64,000 nucleotides of DNA from Fen-1245 sp963835535 (GCA_963835535.1 CAWIFL010000005.1:248001-312000); one strand, 5' to 3'; numbered from the stretch's first letter, positions 7,673 through 16,778 are shown. A program made the numbers and translations. Notes: generated by a model not told the origin, from the letters alone.

Positions 7673-8492
7673 GCACTACCGCGCGGGCGATGAGGCTCAA
7701 GGCCAGGATGAGCACGATCAGCACCAGGGCCCCGGCCCACGCCTGCCGGTGCCAGTCGTCGTAAGGCCCCCAGGCATATACGTAGATCTGGAGCGGGAGC
7801 GCGGCCATCGGCCCCATGAGCCGCGTGGAGAAGAACTGGTTGCCGAGGGCGGTGAACAGGAGCGGCGCCGTCTCTCCCGCGACGCGGGCCACTGCCACGA
7901 GGCAGCCGGTCACGATCCCGGCGGCGGCGCTGCGCACCACCACCTGGAGAGTTGCGCGCCACCGCTGGTAGCCGAGCGCGAGGGCCGCCTCGCGCAGCGA
8001 GTTGGGCACCAGGCGCACCATCTCCTCGGTGGTCCGCGCCACGATCGGCACCAGGATCATGCCGAGCGCGAACCCGCCCGCGAGCGCCGAAAAGTGGCCC
8101 ATCGGCTTCACCAGCCAGGTCCACGCGAAGATCCCGATGACGATGGACGGGACGCCGTTCAGGACGTCGGCGACGAACCGGACCACGAAGCCGAACCGCC
8201 CGCCGCCGAACTCGGCCAGGAAGATACCCGTGGCCACGCCGATCGGCACGCCGATCACGCACGCCAACCCGACGATGATCAACGTGCCCACGATGGCGTG
8301 GGCGAAGCCGCCGCCGGGCTCCCCGACCGGCACCGCCGACTTGATGAAGAAATTCAGGTCGATGGATCCGGCGCCCTTGACCAGCAGCATGACGAAGATG
8401 GCGGCCAGCGGAAGGACCGCCAGCGCGGCGGCCCCGTATGTCGCGCCCGTCATGGTGGAGCCGATCAGGCGGCGGGCCAGACGTCCGCGCAT
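7650..8492 (-). CDS. pstA: Phosphate ABC transporter permease PstA
   Basis: A 280-residue inner-membrane permease with six hydrophobic segments and the EAA-loop region (REAALALGYQRW) that contacts PstB. Conserved PstA motifs include LNGVPSIVIG and VARVAGETAPLLFT. The ATG at 8492 shares one base with the pstC stop (TGATG), so the permease pair is translationally coupled. Confidence 0.95.
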   Translation of the reverse strand: MRGRLARRLIGSTMTGATYGAAALAVLPLAAIFVMLLVKGAGSIDLNFFIKSAVPVGEPGGGFAHAIVGTLIIVGLACVIGVPIGVATGIFLAEFGGGRFGFVVRFVADVLNGVPSIVIGIFAWTWLVKPMGHFSALAGGFALGMILVPIVARTTEEMVRLVPNSLREAALALGYQRWRATLQVVVRSAAAGIVTGCLVAVARVAGETAPLLFTALGNQFFSTRLMGPMAALPLQIYVYAWGPYDDWHRQAWAGALVLIVLILALSLIARAVVRAKRQHA

Positions 8493-9499
8493 CAGATGGC
8501 CGTGCTGCCCACCGCCGAGCCGCGGGCCACGCGCCAGACCAGCACGCGCGCCAGGGCGTTGACGATGACGGTGATGAGGAACAGCACCGCCCCGATGAGG
8601 AAGAGCGACGAGAGGTGCATGTCCGACACGGCCTCGGAGAACTCGTTGGCGATCGCCGCGGCGATGGTGTAGCCCGGCTGGAGCAGCGAGGCCGACACTT
8701 CGTGGCGGTTCCCGATCACCATCGTCACCGCCATCGTCTCGCCGAGAGCGCGGCCCAGCCCGAGAATCACCGCGCCCATGATGCCGGCCCGCCCATACGG
8801 CAGTACCACGCGCCAGACCGTTTCCCAGCGGGTCGCTCCCAGGGCGAGCCCCGCCTCCCGCTGGGACGGAGGCACCGCAAGAAGGACTTCGCGCGAGACG
8901 GCGGCGATGTACGGCAGGATCATCACGGACAGGATCACCCCCGCCGCGAGCACCGACGGGCCGTAGAAGACGCCGCCGAAGATCGGCAGATGCCCGAGCA
9001 CCGGCCGCACGACGGGCCAGAGGTGATCGCGGAGCAGGGGGATCAGGACAAACATGCCCCACAGGCCATAGATCACGCTCGGCACGGCGGCCAGCAGCTC
9101 GATGAGCGTCGCCACCGGCATGCGCAGCCAGCGCGGCGCGAACTCGGTCAGGAAGATGGCACACCCCAGGGCCAACGGCACGGCGATGACCAGGGCGACC
9201 AGGGAGGAGTAGAGCGTGCCGAAGATCAGGGGCAGAGCGCCGAACTGGCCGCGCACCGGGTCCCACACGCTGGTGGTGAGGAACGACAGGCCGAACTTGT
9301 GCACCGCCGGCATGGCCTCCGACACCAGCTCGAAGGCGATCAGCACCAGCAACAACGGGAGGAGAAGCGCGAGGACGGTGAGCACGGCGCGAAAGACGAC
9401 GTCGCCCCGGCTCACCGTCCTCAGCGCCCGCCACCGTTCCTCAGCCGTGGATCGTGGAGCGATCTCCGGCTCCAGAACGGTGGCGGATATGTCAGTCAA
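8492..9499 (-). CDS. pstC: Phosphate ABC transporter permease PstC
   Basis: A 335-residue permease with a cytoplasmic N-terminal stretch of about 35 residues, then six membrane segments. PstC hallmarks are ELLAAVPSVIYGLWGMFVL, the EAA loop REAGLALGATRWETVW and GRALGETMAVTMVIGN. It forms the membrane channel with PstA and begins four bases after pstS. Confidence 0.95.
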   Translation of the reverse strand: MTDISATVLEPEIAPRSTAEERWRALRTVSRGDVVFRAVLTVLALLLPLLLVLIAFELVSEAMPAVHKFGLSFLTTSVWDPVRGQFGALPLIFGTLYSSLVALVIAVPLALGCAIFLTEFAPRWLRMPVATLIELLAAVPSVIYGLWGMFVLIPLLRDHLWPVVRPVLGHLPIFGGVFYGPSVLAAGVILSVMILPYIAAVSREVLLAVPPSQREAGLALGATRWETVWRVVLPYGRAGIMGAVILGLGRALGETMAVTMVIGNRHEVSASLLQPGYTIAAAIANEFSEAVSDMHLSSLFLIGAVLFLITVIVNALARVLVWRVARGSAVGSTAI

Positions 9500-9503
9500 C
9501 GGC

Positions 9504-10580
9504 CTAGCGCCCGCGGTAGTTGCGGGGAAGCACCGGATTGCCGTCCACAGTGATGCTCTTCAGGCGCTCCTCCTCCAGTTGCACGACGCGCGCTGGCAAC
9601 CGCGCGTAGGCGAGCGCCTCGTTATACTGCTGGCCCTGGTGGGTTGCCCACCAGACGAACTCCAGGAGCGTCCGCGCTTTGGTCGCGTCGGTCATCTGCT
9701 TGGGCAGGAGCAGCCAGGTAAACGACGAGATCGGGTACGCCTGGGCCCCGTCGGGGTTGGTGATCGAGATCCGGAAGTCGGTGTTCCGCTCGAGTGCCGC
9801 CACCGCACCGGCCGCGGCCAGCGTCGCGGTCTCGAGCGATGCGTTGATGTAGTTGCCGGACTTGTTCTGCACCAGCCCGTAGTTGATGCCGTTCTGTACT
9901 GCATAGATCAGCTCCACGTAACCCAACGCTCCAGGGGTCTGCTTGACGATGTTCGCGACGCCCTCGTTCCCCTTGCCACCGAGGCCGACCGGCCAGTTCA
10001 CCGAGGTGGCCTTGCCCACCCGCTGGGCCCACTCAGGGCTGACCTTGGACAGATAGTCGGTCCAGATGTACGTCGTGCCGGACCCGTCGGAGCGGTGCGC
10101 CACGACGATGTCCTGGTCGGGCAGGTCCACGCCCGGATTGATCGCCGTGATCCGGCTGTCGTTCCATTTGGTGATTTGGCCGAGGAAGATACCCGCCAAC
10201 ACCTCAGGCGTGAAGCGGAGCTTCGCGGTCACTCCCGGAATGTTGTAGGTGGGCACGTCCGCGCCGAGGACCGTCGGGATGTGATACACGTTTCCCTGCA
10301 CGGCCGCGACCTGCGAGTCCGTCATCGGCCCGTCGCTGGCGCCGAAGTCCACGGTGTGGTCGGTGAACTGCCGGATGCCGCCGCCCGAGCCGATCGACTG
10401 GTAGTTGATCTCGATGTTGGGATGCAGGTTGTGGTACTCCGACATCCACTTCGAGTAGATGGGATAGGGGAATGTGGCGCCGGCGCCGGTGAGGCGCATG
10501 GTCTCCTGCGCCGCCGCGCCGTTTGCGAGGAACGTCGTCGCGGCCGCTGCCGCGAAGAGATATGCCAGTGCCTTGGTCAT
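9504..10580 (-). CDS. pstS: Periplasmic phosphate-binding protein PstS
   Basis: A 358-residue substrate-binding protein with a cleavable signal peptide (about 24 residues, ending near GAAAQE). The family start LTGAGATFPYPIYSKWM and the phosphate-contact motif RSDGSGTTY are present. It captures phosphate for PstCAB. It lies 13 bases downstream of the porin gene, so outer-membrane entry and periplasmic capture appear to be one transcript. Confidence 0.96.
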   Translation of the reverse strand: MTKALAYLFAAAAATTFLANGAAAQETMRLTGAGATFPYPIYSKWMSEYHNLHPNIEINYQSIGSGGGIRQFTDHTVDFGASDGPMTDSQVAAVQGNVYHIPTVLGADVPTYNIPGVTAKLRFTPEVLAGIFLGQITKWNDSRITAINPGVDLPDQDIVVAHRSDGSGTTYIWTDYLSKVSPEWAQRVGKATSVNWPVGLGGKGNEGVANIVKQTPGALGYVELIYAVQNGINYGLVQNKSGNYINASLETATLAAAGAVAALERNTDFRISITNPDGAQAYPISSFTWLLLPKQMTDATKARTLLEFVWWATHQGQQYNEALAYARLPARVVQLEEERLKSITVDGNPVLPRNYRGR

Positions 10581-10593
10581 CAGTATGCTCGGG

Positions 10594-11670
10594 TCAGAAG
10601 GTGAACTGGGTCTGGAACGCCACTTGCTGCAGGTTCCGGGGCGCCGTCGTCGAGCCGGTCACGCTTCCCTGGAGCGACGTGTTGTCGAGGTCCAGGAGCA
10701 GGCGAAGGTTCGGCGTGAGCTGGTACGAGGCGCCCACGATGGCCGTCGTGCGCTTGTCGTTGCTGTTGGCCACGGTGCTGTTGGCGGTGTTCGGGTCCAC
10801 GATGTCCAGCCGCGCGATGATCCCCAGCGGGGAGTCGGGGATATGCAGCACGCCGTACGCGCTGAGAATGGAACCCTTCACTTCCGGCTTGGCCGTTGCG
10901 GCGGCGTACCCCGTGGTGCTGTCGACCGTCGACACATACTCGCCTGCCAGCGTCAGCACCTTGGACCGGAACGACACCATGCCGATGTACCGATTGCGCT
11001 CGCCGCCGCTGGTGGGCGCGCCACCTTGCGCGTATGCCGTCAGGCGCAGGCCGCCCACGCGGCTGGCGTCGTCGGTGCCGAGCACGCGGAAGGAGACCCT
11101 GCCGGCGTAGGCCTTGTGCTGGTCGGTTGGCGCGCCGCTGTAGTTGTTCCCGTTGAAGACGGACGCCTGGAAATCCACCATCTCGCTGTTGATGTTGCCG
11201 TCAACGCCGGCGCCGTAGTCGGCGGACGACATGTAGCTGTTGCGATCCACCGCCACGGGCCCCTGCATGCGGTAATCCCACAGCGACTCTTCCCAGTCGA
11301 TCCACGGCGTCGTGATGAGGCCGATCCGGTAGGTCAGCGCGCTCCCGGCGGGCGTCCAGTTGACGAAAGCGTATTTCGCGCGATAGGTGCGCGAGCCGTC
11401 CGCGTTCTGGTAGATGTCGCCCGTCACGCGCGTCATGATGCCGCCGCCGAAGCGGCCGATCACGTTGATGTAGGCGCGCTTGACGTCGAAGTTGCTGTTG
11501 CTGTTCGCGCCCGGGGGCGCCGAGTCCAGCTGCGCGGCATACTGGGCGTACACCACGCCGCCGACGGTGACCTGGGGTGGCGTGGGCGCGTTCTGCGCGA
11601 CCACGGGTGCGGCGGCGACCGCCGCGGTCACGAGCGTGGCCGCGAGCGTCCGACGTAGCAGTTGCGCCAT
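10594..11670 (-). CDS. Outer-membrane porin, probably phosphate-selective (OprP/OprO-like)
   Basis: A 358-residue beta-barrel protein: signal peptide of about 25 residues, alternating polar/hydrophobic strands throughout, and a C-terminal phenylalanine (QTQFTF) typical of outer-membrane barrels. Its place as first gene of the pst chain suggests a phosphate/polyphosphate porin; the anion-selectivity residues cannot be judged by eye. It implies a Gram-negative (diderm) envelope. Confidence 0.85.
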   Translation of the reverse strand: MAQLLRRTLAATLVTAAVAAAPVVAQNAPTPPQVTVGGVVYAQYAAQLDSAPPGANSNSNFDVKRAYINVIGRFGGGIMTRVTGDIYQNADGSRTYRAKYAFVNWTPAGSALTYRIGLITTPWIDWEESLWDYRMQGPVAVDRNSYMSSADYGAGVDGNINSEMVDFQASVFNGNNYSGAPTDQHKAYAGRVSFRVLGTDDASRVGGLRLTAYAQGGAPTSGGERNRYIGMVSFRSKVLTLAGEYVSTVDSTTGYAAATAKPEVKGSILSAYGVLHIPDSPLGIIARLDIVDPNTANSTVANSNDKRTTAIVGASYQLTPNLRLLLDLDNTSLQGSVTGSTTAPRNLQQVAFQTQFTF

Positions 11671-11772
11671 GACTTGCTCCTTGAGGCTTTGTGGTGACTT
11701 GGGGACGACGGATCGTCGCTTCGACAGCGCGGCTAAGAAAGCGCTCCCGCGTCACGCTGAGGTGCCCGGCAC

Positions 11773-11788
11773 GTAACGAGTGTGTAAC
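11773..11788 (-). promoter_or_regulatory. Candidate Pho box upstream of the porin-pst operon
   Basis: Two identical pentamers, read on the minus strand as GTTAC-N6-GTTAC, repeat with the 11-bp period used by PhoB/PhoP half-sites. They lie about 100 bases before the porin start. A near-identical pair precedes the glycosyltransferase operon. No clear -10 hexamer could be placed. Confidence 0.5.
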
Positions 11789-11821
11789 TGCCAAGGGGGA
11801 CCGGGGCGACCACTCTTCCGG

Positions 11822-12253
11822 CTAGCTGAGAAGGCTCCGTGCTGCGAGGGCGCCCGCGAGGCCAAGTGCAGCGCCCGCAAGGACATCGGTGCGGTGATGG
11901 ACGTGGAGCCGGACGCGCGAGAGGCAGATCGCGCCCGCGAGCGGCAGTGCCAGCGGGGCCAGCCAGGGGTGCGCGAAGGAGAGGGACGCCGCCACGGCGG
12001 TTGCGGCTGCGCTGTGCCCCGAAGGGAACGAGAAGGGATCGGGGATGGCGATCTCGGCCAGCGGCACTCCGTTCGCGTCGCACGGACGGGCGCGCGCCAC
12101 CGTGCGCTTGAGGATCTGCACGGCCACGTGGGACATGGCGTTGGCGACGAGGGCCGTGCGCCCGGCCGCCGCCACGTGTCCGCCAGCCAGCCACAGCGCG
12201 GCGGGGATCCCGATCGTGGACGGCGCGCCGCCCAGATGCGTGATCCAGCGCAT
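11822..12253 (-). CDS. PAP2-family membrane phosphatase
   Basis: A 143-residue membrane protein with the complete PAP2/acid phosphatase signature in order: KRTVARARP, PSGHSAAA and SRVRLHVHHRTD. The family dephosphorylates phosphatidic acid, phosphatidylglycerol-phosphate or undecaprenyl-pyrophosphate. The ATG at 12253 shares a base with the stop of the preceding phosphodiesterase gene (TGATG). Together with the glycosyltransferase upstream, phosphatidate to diacylglycerol conversion for glycolipid synthesis is the favoured role. Confidence 0.85.
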   Translation of the reverse strand: MRWITHLGGAPSTIGIPAALWLAGGHVAAAGRTALVANAMSHVAVQILKRTVARARPCDANGVPLAEIAIPDPFSFPSGHSAAATAVAASLSFAHPWLAPLALPLAGAICLSRVRLHVHHRTDVLAGAALGLAGALAARSLLS

Positions 12254-13077
12254 CAGGCCACCGCTCGCGCGGCTTCGCCCGCCAGGAAGGCGTCGCGGAG
12301 GAGCCGGCCCTCGTACTCGCCAGGGATCTCGAGCCCCAGCCACCAGAGCAGGGTCGGGGGGACGTCGAGGATGGACACCGGTTGCTGCATCACGTGCCTG
12401 CGCCGCACGCGCGGGCCGGCGAGCACGAGCGGAATGCGATCGTTGACGGGGTGCGGGGCATCGTGGTCGGTCGGCGCGACGCCGCCCCCGCCGTGGTCGG
12501 CGAGCACGCAGAAGAGCGAATCCGCGGCGCAGGCGCGGAGGATGCCGACGGCCACGTCGATCTCCCGCACCGCTTCGAGATAGGGGCGCGACATCCAGCC
12601 GTGCGCGTGGCCGGCGCGATCGCAGTCGTTCACGTAGACGAAGACCAGGCCGTCGGGGACGAACCGGAGCCGGCCGTGCGCCGCCGCGGCGACGTGCCGA
12701 GCCGGGCCCGCGCTGGAGACGAACCGGGTGACGCCGGCGAACGTGCTGAGGACGCGGGCGATCGGCACCTCGGTGGCCTTCACCGCGCCGGCCACGACCA
12801 CCGTGGGCAGCTGGCGCGCCGCGAGCTCCTTCGGAATCGGACGGAGCTTGCCGAGACGGCGCAGCGCCGTGAGGCCGGGTTCCGTCAGCTGGTGCGTGGC
12901 CGGACCGACCCCCGTCGTGAGCGACAGCAGCGCCGGCACGGTCGCGCTCGGGCGGACGGTGAGGGCGTATGGCGCGTGGCTATAGTCCGCGGACAGTCTC
13001 GAGAGCGACGGGGCGACTGCCGGCCGGATCGCGTCCGGCTGCAGCCCGTCCACGAGCAGTACTACGCAGCGCGCCAT
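12253..13077 (-). CDS. Alkaline-phosphatase-superfamily phosphodiesterase
   Basis: A 274-residue metalloenzyme of the type I phosphodiesterase/nucleotide pyrophosphatase branch. The N-terminal metal ligand sits in LLVDGLQPD, a second group in NDCDRAGHAHG and the third in LADHGGG. No signal peptide is obvious, so it may be cytoplasmic. It overlaps the glycosyltransferase gene by 16 bases. Its substrate might be a phospholipid head group, which would fit the lipid-remodelling setting, but a nucleotide phosphodiester is equally allowed. Confidence 0.8.
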   Translation of the reverse strand: MARCVVLLVDGLQPDAIRPAVAPSLSRLSADYSHAPYALTVRPSATVPALLSLTTGVGPATHQLTEPGLTALRRLGKLRPIPKELAARQLPTVVVAGAVKATEVPIARVLSTFAGVTRFVSSAGPARHVAAAAHGRLRFVPDGLVFVYVNDCDRAGHAHGWMSRPYLEAVREIDVAVGILRACAADSLFCVLADHGGGGVAPTDHDAPHPVNDRIPLVLAGPRVRRRHVMQQPVSILDVPPTLLWWLGLEIPGEYEGRLLRDAFLAGEAARAVA

Positions 13078-14216
13078 CGTACCTCCCCTGTATGCGGTCC
13101 GACGACTTCGGCGTAGTCGGCGATGAGCCGCTCGTCCTCCTCGTCGCGGTCGCCCATCACGGCCGCCAGCCGCGCCTCGGCGCCCATCCGCTGACGCAGA
13201 TCGGGATCGAGGACGAGCTGCGCGATGGCCGACGCGAAGCCCCGCGCATCGTCAGGCGGGATCAGGAACCCGTTCGTCCACGTCGTAACGCTCTCGCGGA
13301 ACCCACCTGCGTCGGCGGCGATCACCGGGAGCCCCGACGCCATCGCCTCGACCGCCACGAGGCCGCAGGTCTCGGTGCGCGAAGGAAGGACGCAGAGGTC
13401 GGCGCTCGCGTAGAGCACGGCGAGCGTGGAAACGTCCATGAAGCCGAGCTGGATGGCCCACGGCATCTCGCGGGCACAGCGTCGGGCGAGCGGGCCGTCG
13501 CCCGCGAACAGGAATACCGCGCGGCCGCCGAGCTCGGCGCGGGCACGCGTCCACGCCTCGGCGAGCACTGCGATGTTCTTCTCCTTCGCGATCCTGCCTA
13601 CGTGCAGCACCAGCGCCGCCGCGTCGGGCACCCCGAGCCGCCGCCGCAGCGCCACGTCTCGCTTGCGGTGGTCGAACTGCGCCGTGTCCGCCGTGCGCCC
13701 CCAGACACGCACCCGCGTGAGCCCCCGCCGCTCCAGCTCCGCCTTCACGAACGCGCCCGGCGTGTGGGTGAGGCCGGCCGGGCGGTGAAACCAGATCAGC
13801 CAGTGCCAGATCGCGGCCTCCAGCGTGCCAAGGCCGTAGTAGCGGCTGTGCTGAGGAAAGTCGGTGTGGTACGAGGTCACGAGGGGCAGGCCGCGCCGCA
13901 GCGCGTACTGGCGCCCGATGAGCCCCACCGGGCCCTCGGTCATCACGTGGACGAGGTCGGGGCGGAAGGCGTCCAGGAAGAGCGCGACGCGGCGTGGCTG
14001 GGGGAGCGAGAGGCGTAGGGCCGGATAGAGAGGAAAGGCCACAGAGGGTACGCGCAACTCGACATCCGCCGTCCCCGGCTGCGAGACGGGGTACTCCGGC
14101 GCGACCACGACGACGTCCTGTCGCGCCCGGCCGAGTACCTCCACGACGCGACGGACGATCGTGGTGACGCCGTTGACTTGTGGCGTGTAGGTGTCGGTGA
14201 CGAGCGCGATGCGCAC
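13062..14216 (-). CDS. Glycosyltransferase family 4, probably glycolipid-forming
   Basis: A 384-residue GT-B retaining glycosyltransferase beginning RIALVTDTYTPQVNGV, with the C-terminal donor-binding motif SRTETCGLVAVEAMASG. This start region is shared with SQD2, phosphatidylinositol mannosyltransferases and the GT4 enzymes that make glycolipids under phosphate limitation. I chose the GTG at 14216; a TTG at 14243 would add nine residues. It heads the three-gene unit GT4-phosphodiesterase-PAP2 and lies 79 bases downstream of the phoR stop, with a Pho-box-like repeat between. Confidence 0.85.
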   Translation of the reverse strand: MRIALVTDTYTPQVNGVTTIVRRVVEVLGRARQDVVVVAPEYPVSQPGTADVELRVPSVAFPLYPALRLSLPQPRRVALFLDAFRPDLVHVMTEGPVGLIGRQYALRRGLPLVTSYHTDFPQHSRYYGLGTLEAAIWHWLIWFHRPAGLTHTPGAFVKAELERRGLTRVRVWGRTADTAQFDHRKRDVALRRRLGVPDAAALVLHVGRIAKEKNIAVLAEAWTRARAELGGRAVFLFAGDGPLARRCAREMPWAIQLGFMDVSTLAVLYASADLCVLPSRTETCGLVAVEAMASGLPVIAADAGGFRESVTTWTNGFLIPPDDARGFASAIAQLVLDPDLRQRMGAEARLAAVMGDRDEEDERLIADYAEVVGPHTGEVRWRAA

Positions 14217-14260
14217 GGAGGGAGGATCGCGCCGTCCCGTCAAGCAGCGGCGACGCTCGG

Positions 14261-14276
14261 GTCACGCCTGGGTAAC
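14261..14276 (-). promoter_or_regulatory. Candidate Pho box upstream of the glycosyltransferase operon
   Basis: Read on the minus strand, GTTAC-N6-GTGAC; same spacing and one base different from the repeat before the porin operon. It lies about 45 bases before the glycosyltransferase start, between that gene and phoR. Confidence 0.42.
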
Positions 14277-14294
14277 GGTCGGCCGGCGCGGAGC

Positions 14295-16013
14295 TTAGGG
14301 GATCGCGGTTTCGGGAAAGACGACGCTGATGGTCGTGCCGGCGCTTAGTGCGCTCTCGGCCGTGACGCGCCCGCCGTGCGCCTCGACGAGGTGCTTGACG
14401 ATCGCGAGACCGAGGCCGGTGCCGCCGAGCTCTCGGGAGCGCGCCGCGTCCACCCGGTAGAACCGCTCGAAAATGCGCGGCAGGTGCTCGCTGGGGATGC
14501 CTACGCCGGTGTCGCTGATCTCGACGGTGACCCCCTCCGCCGAGCGGCGGGAGCGCACGGCGATTCGCCCCCCCGCAGGCGTGTACCGCACGCAGTTGTC
14601 CAGGATGTTGAGGAGAATCTGGCGCGCGCCCGGCCCGTCGGCGTGCACGGCGGCGGCGTTGGGCGCGATCTCGGCCTGGAACGTGAGCCGCTGGGCGTCA
14701 GCGCGCGGCTTGAGGGTGGTCCAGACCTCCTGGATCAGGGGCGACAGCGCGAGGTACTCGAGCCGCGGCGTCCACGCCCCGGATTCGATGCGGGAGAGGT
14801 CGAGCAGGTCATCCACCAGCTGCTGCATGCGGTGCGCGTTGGCGAGGACCTTCTCGACGAAGCTCTTCCGGATCTCGGGCGGCGTCTCCTCGGCCAAGAG
14901 TGTCTCGGCGTAGCCACGGATGACGGTGAGCGGTGTCTTGAGCTCGTGCGAGACATTCGCGACGAAGTCGCGGCGCACGTTCTCCAGGCGCTTCAAGCCC
15001 GTGATGTCGTGGAGCACCAGCACCGCGCCGCCGGTGGGGAGCGGGTCGCCCGAGAGCAGGACCGTCCGGTCGTCGAGCTCGATCTCGAGGCCCGCGCTGG
15101 CGCCGCCGGCGAGGCTCTTCTCCACGAGCTCGCGCGCCGGGCGCTGCCGGAACAGTTCGAGGGCGGCTGGAGCGGCCGCGTCCGGGCCCAGCTTGAGGAG
15201 ATCGCGCGCCGCCGGATTGAGCGCGGTGACGGCGCCGGTCGCGTCGAGGGCGATGACGCCTTCCACCATGGAGGAGATCAGCGCGGTCATTTCGGCGCGT
15301 TCCCGCTCCAGGTCTGCCATGCGCCGGGAGAGGTTCTCCTGCAGGGTCCGGAGGGCGCGCGCCAGGTCGCCGACCTCGTCGCGCCCTCGCGCGTCGATCG
15401 TGGACGCGTTCCCGTGGGCGAAGGCCTGAGCGGCATCCCGCAGCCGGAGCAGCGGTCGCGCGACCGACCGCGCGAACCCGAACGCCAGCACGGCGCCGAC
15501 GGCGAGGGCGAGCAGGCCGCCCAGCAGGACAGCACCCTGCGCGTCCGCGACGACGGCGTCCACCTGTGGCAGCGGGGTCGAGACGCGGGCCGCGCCGCCC
15601 GCGATCGGCATCGCGACCTTGAGCTCCCACCGCCCCGTGGAAACGCTGTGCCTCAGGTCGGTGCCCGTCGCTCCGTGCAGCGCCGCATGGAACTCGGGGC
15701 GGGTCGCATGATTCTCGAGACTGGCCAGCTGGTCGTGCGGAAAGTCGGAGTCCGCGATGACCGTGCCCGTCGTGTCGATGACGGTGATCCGCCGGCCGGT
15801 CTGATGCCCGATCTGGTAGACCAGCGCGTCCAGGGCGGCGCCGCGGCGCCCCTCGACCGCGTGGACCAGGAAGGCGGTCTCGCGGGTGACCTCGATCGCG
15901 GCCTCATTGAGCAGCCGCGAGCGCAGCGAATGGTCGGCGGCGACGACGAGCGTGACGGTGCTCGCCGCGACCAGCACCACGTAGGAGGCGAACAGCTTGC
16001 GGGAGAGCTTCAC
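14295..16013 (-). CDS. phoR: Phosphate-sensing histidine kinase PhoR
   Basis: A 572-residue membrane kinase: TM helix at about 8-27, periplasmic sensor of about 140 residues, second TM at about 170-195, HAMP linker, PAS-like domain, HisKA (phospho-acceptor in NVSHELKTPL) and HATPase (DNCVRYTPAGG, DTGVGIP, GGTGLGLAIVKH). It starts at GTG 16013, overlapping the phoB stop (GTGA). Context next to pst and phoU supports PhoR rather than a generic kinase. Confidence 0.9.
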   Translation of the reverse strand: MKLSRKLFASYVVLVAASTVTLVVAADHSLRSRLLNEAAIEVTRETAFLVHAVEGRRGAALDALVYQIGHQTGRRITVIDTTGTVIADSDFPHDQLASLENHATRPEFHAALHGATGTDLRHSVSTGRWELKVAMPIAGGAARVSTPLPQVDAVVADAQGAVLLGGLLALAVGAVLAFGFARSVARPLLRLRDAAQAFAHGNASTIDARGRDEVGDLARALRTLQENLSRRMADLERERAEMTALISSMVEGVIALDATGAVTALNPAARDLLKLGPDAAAPAALELFRQRPARELVEKSLAGGASAGLEIELDDRTVLLSGDPLPTGGAVLVLHDITGLKRLENVRRDFVANVSHELKTPLTVIRGYAETLLAEETPPEIRKSFVEKVLANAHRMQQLVDDLLDLSRIESGAWTPRLEYLALSPLIQEVWTTLKPRADAQRLTFQAEIAPNAAAVHADGPGARQILLNILDNCVRYTPAGGRIAVRSRRSAEGVTVEISDTGVGIPSEHLPRIFERFYRVDAARSRELGGTGLGLAIVKHLVEAHGGRVTAESALSAGTTISVVFPETAIP

Positions 16014-16726
16014 TTGGCGCGGCCGCGCGGCTGGTCGCCGCGGAACCGGTACCCGAAGCCGCGCACCGTCTCGATGGCGCCGCCGGCGGCTCCGAGCTTG
16101 GAGCGCAGGCGCTGCACGTGCATGTCTACGGTGCGCGTCTGGATGTCGGGCTGCGATTCCCAGACGGACTCGAGGAGCTGCGGGCGGCTTTGGACCCGGC
16201 CGCGCCGCTCCGCCAGCAGCAGCAGCAGGCGATACTCGATCGGCGTGAGGTCCACCGGGGCGTCGTCCACTTTGACGGCGTGCGCCCCCCGATCGATCGT
16301 GATCGGCCCGGCGCGGAGCACGGGACCTCCGCCGGCGGCCGGGGCGCGTAGCCGCCGCAGGACGGCGGCCACCCGCAGCACGAGCTCCTCCGGGCTGAAG
16401 GGTTTGGTCAGGTAGTCGTCCGCGCCGCCCGCGAGGCCCTTGATGCGGTCGGTCTCGTCGCGCCGCGCCGTGAGCACGATGACGCCGATCTCCCGGGTCT
16501 CCTCGCGGCGCCGGACCTCGGTGAGCACGTCGTACCCGCTGCGACCCGGCAGCATCAGGTCGAGGACGATCAAGTCGGGAGGCTCCGAGGCGACGGCCTC
16601 GAGGGCGGCGACGCCGGTGCCGGCGGTGCTGACGCGGTAGCCGGCCTTGGCGAGATGGTACGCGACGAGCGCGGTGATGTCCCGCTCGTCGTCCACGACG
16701 AGGACGTGCGCCTCGGGCGCGGCCAT
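16010..16726 (-). CDS. phoB: Phosphate response regulator PhoB
   Basis: A 238-residue OmpR/PhoB regulator: receiver with phospho-acceptor aspartate in VLDLMLPG and the TKPF lysine, then a winged-helix DNA-binding domain ending TVDMHVQRLRSKLG...VRGFGYRF. It would bind the 11-bp-period repeats found before the porin and glycosyltransferase operons. The ATG at 16726 is preferred to upstream codons that lack family similarity. Confidence 0.92.
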   Translation of the reverse strand: MAAPEAHVLVVDDERDITALVAYHLAKAGYRVSTAGTGVAALEAVASEPPDLIVLDLMLPGRSGYDVLTEVRRREETREIGVIVLTARRDETDRIKGLAGGADDYLTKPFSPEELVLRVAAVLRRLRAPAAGGGPVLRAGPITIDRGAHAVKVDDAPVDLTPIEYRLLLLLAERRGRVQSRPQLLESVWESQPDIQTRTVDMHVQRLRSKLGAAGGAIETVRGFGYRFRGDQPRGRAK

Positions 16727-16742
16727 GGCGCGGAGTATCACC

Positions 16743-16762
16743 TTGCCTCGGGCGCGAGGCAA
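16743..16762. promoter_or_regulatory. Perfect inverted repeat between phoB and the nucleotidase gene
   Basis: TTGCCTCG and CGAGGCAA form a perfect 8-bp inverted repeat separated by four bases, in the 85-base divergent region between phoB and the 5'-nucleotidase gene. It could be an operator for a dimeric regulator or a 5'-leader hairpin of phoB. Confidence 0.4.
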
Positions 16763-16778
16763 CCCGTGTGCGGCGGCA

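Noticed and set aside
9216..10604. Long open frames opposite pstS/pstC, and likewise opposite the aminopeptidase (30403-32748) and mgtA (57098-59713)
   Set aside because: Very GC-rich DNA produces long antisense open frames; their translations are Arg/Ala/Pro-rich, match no family and lie over well-supported genes.
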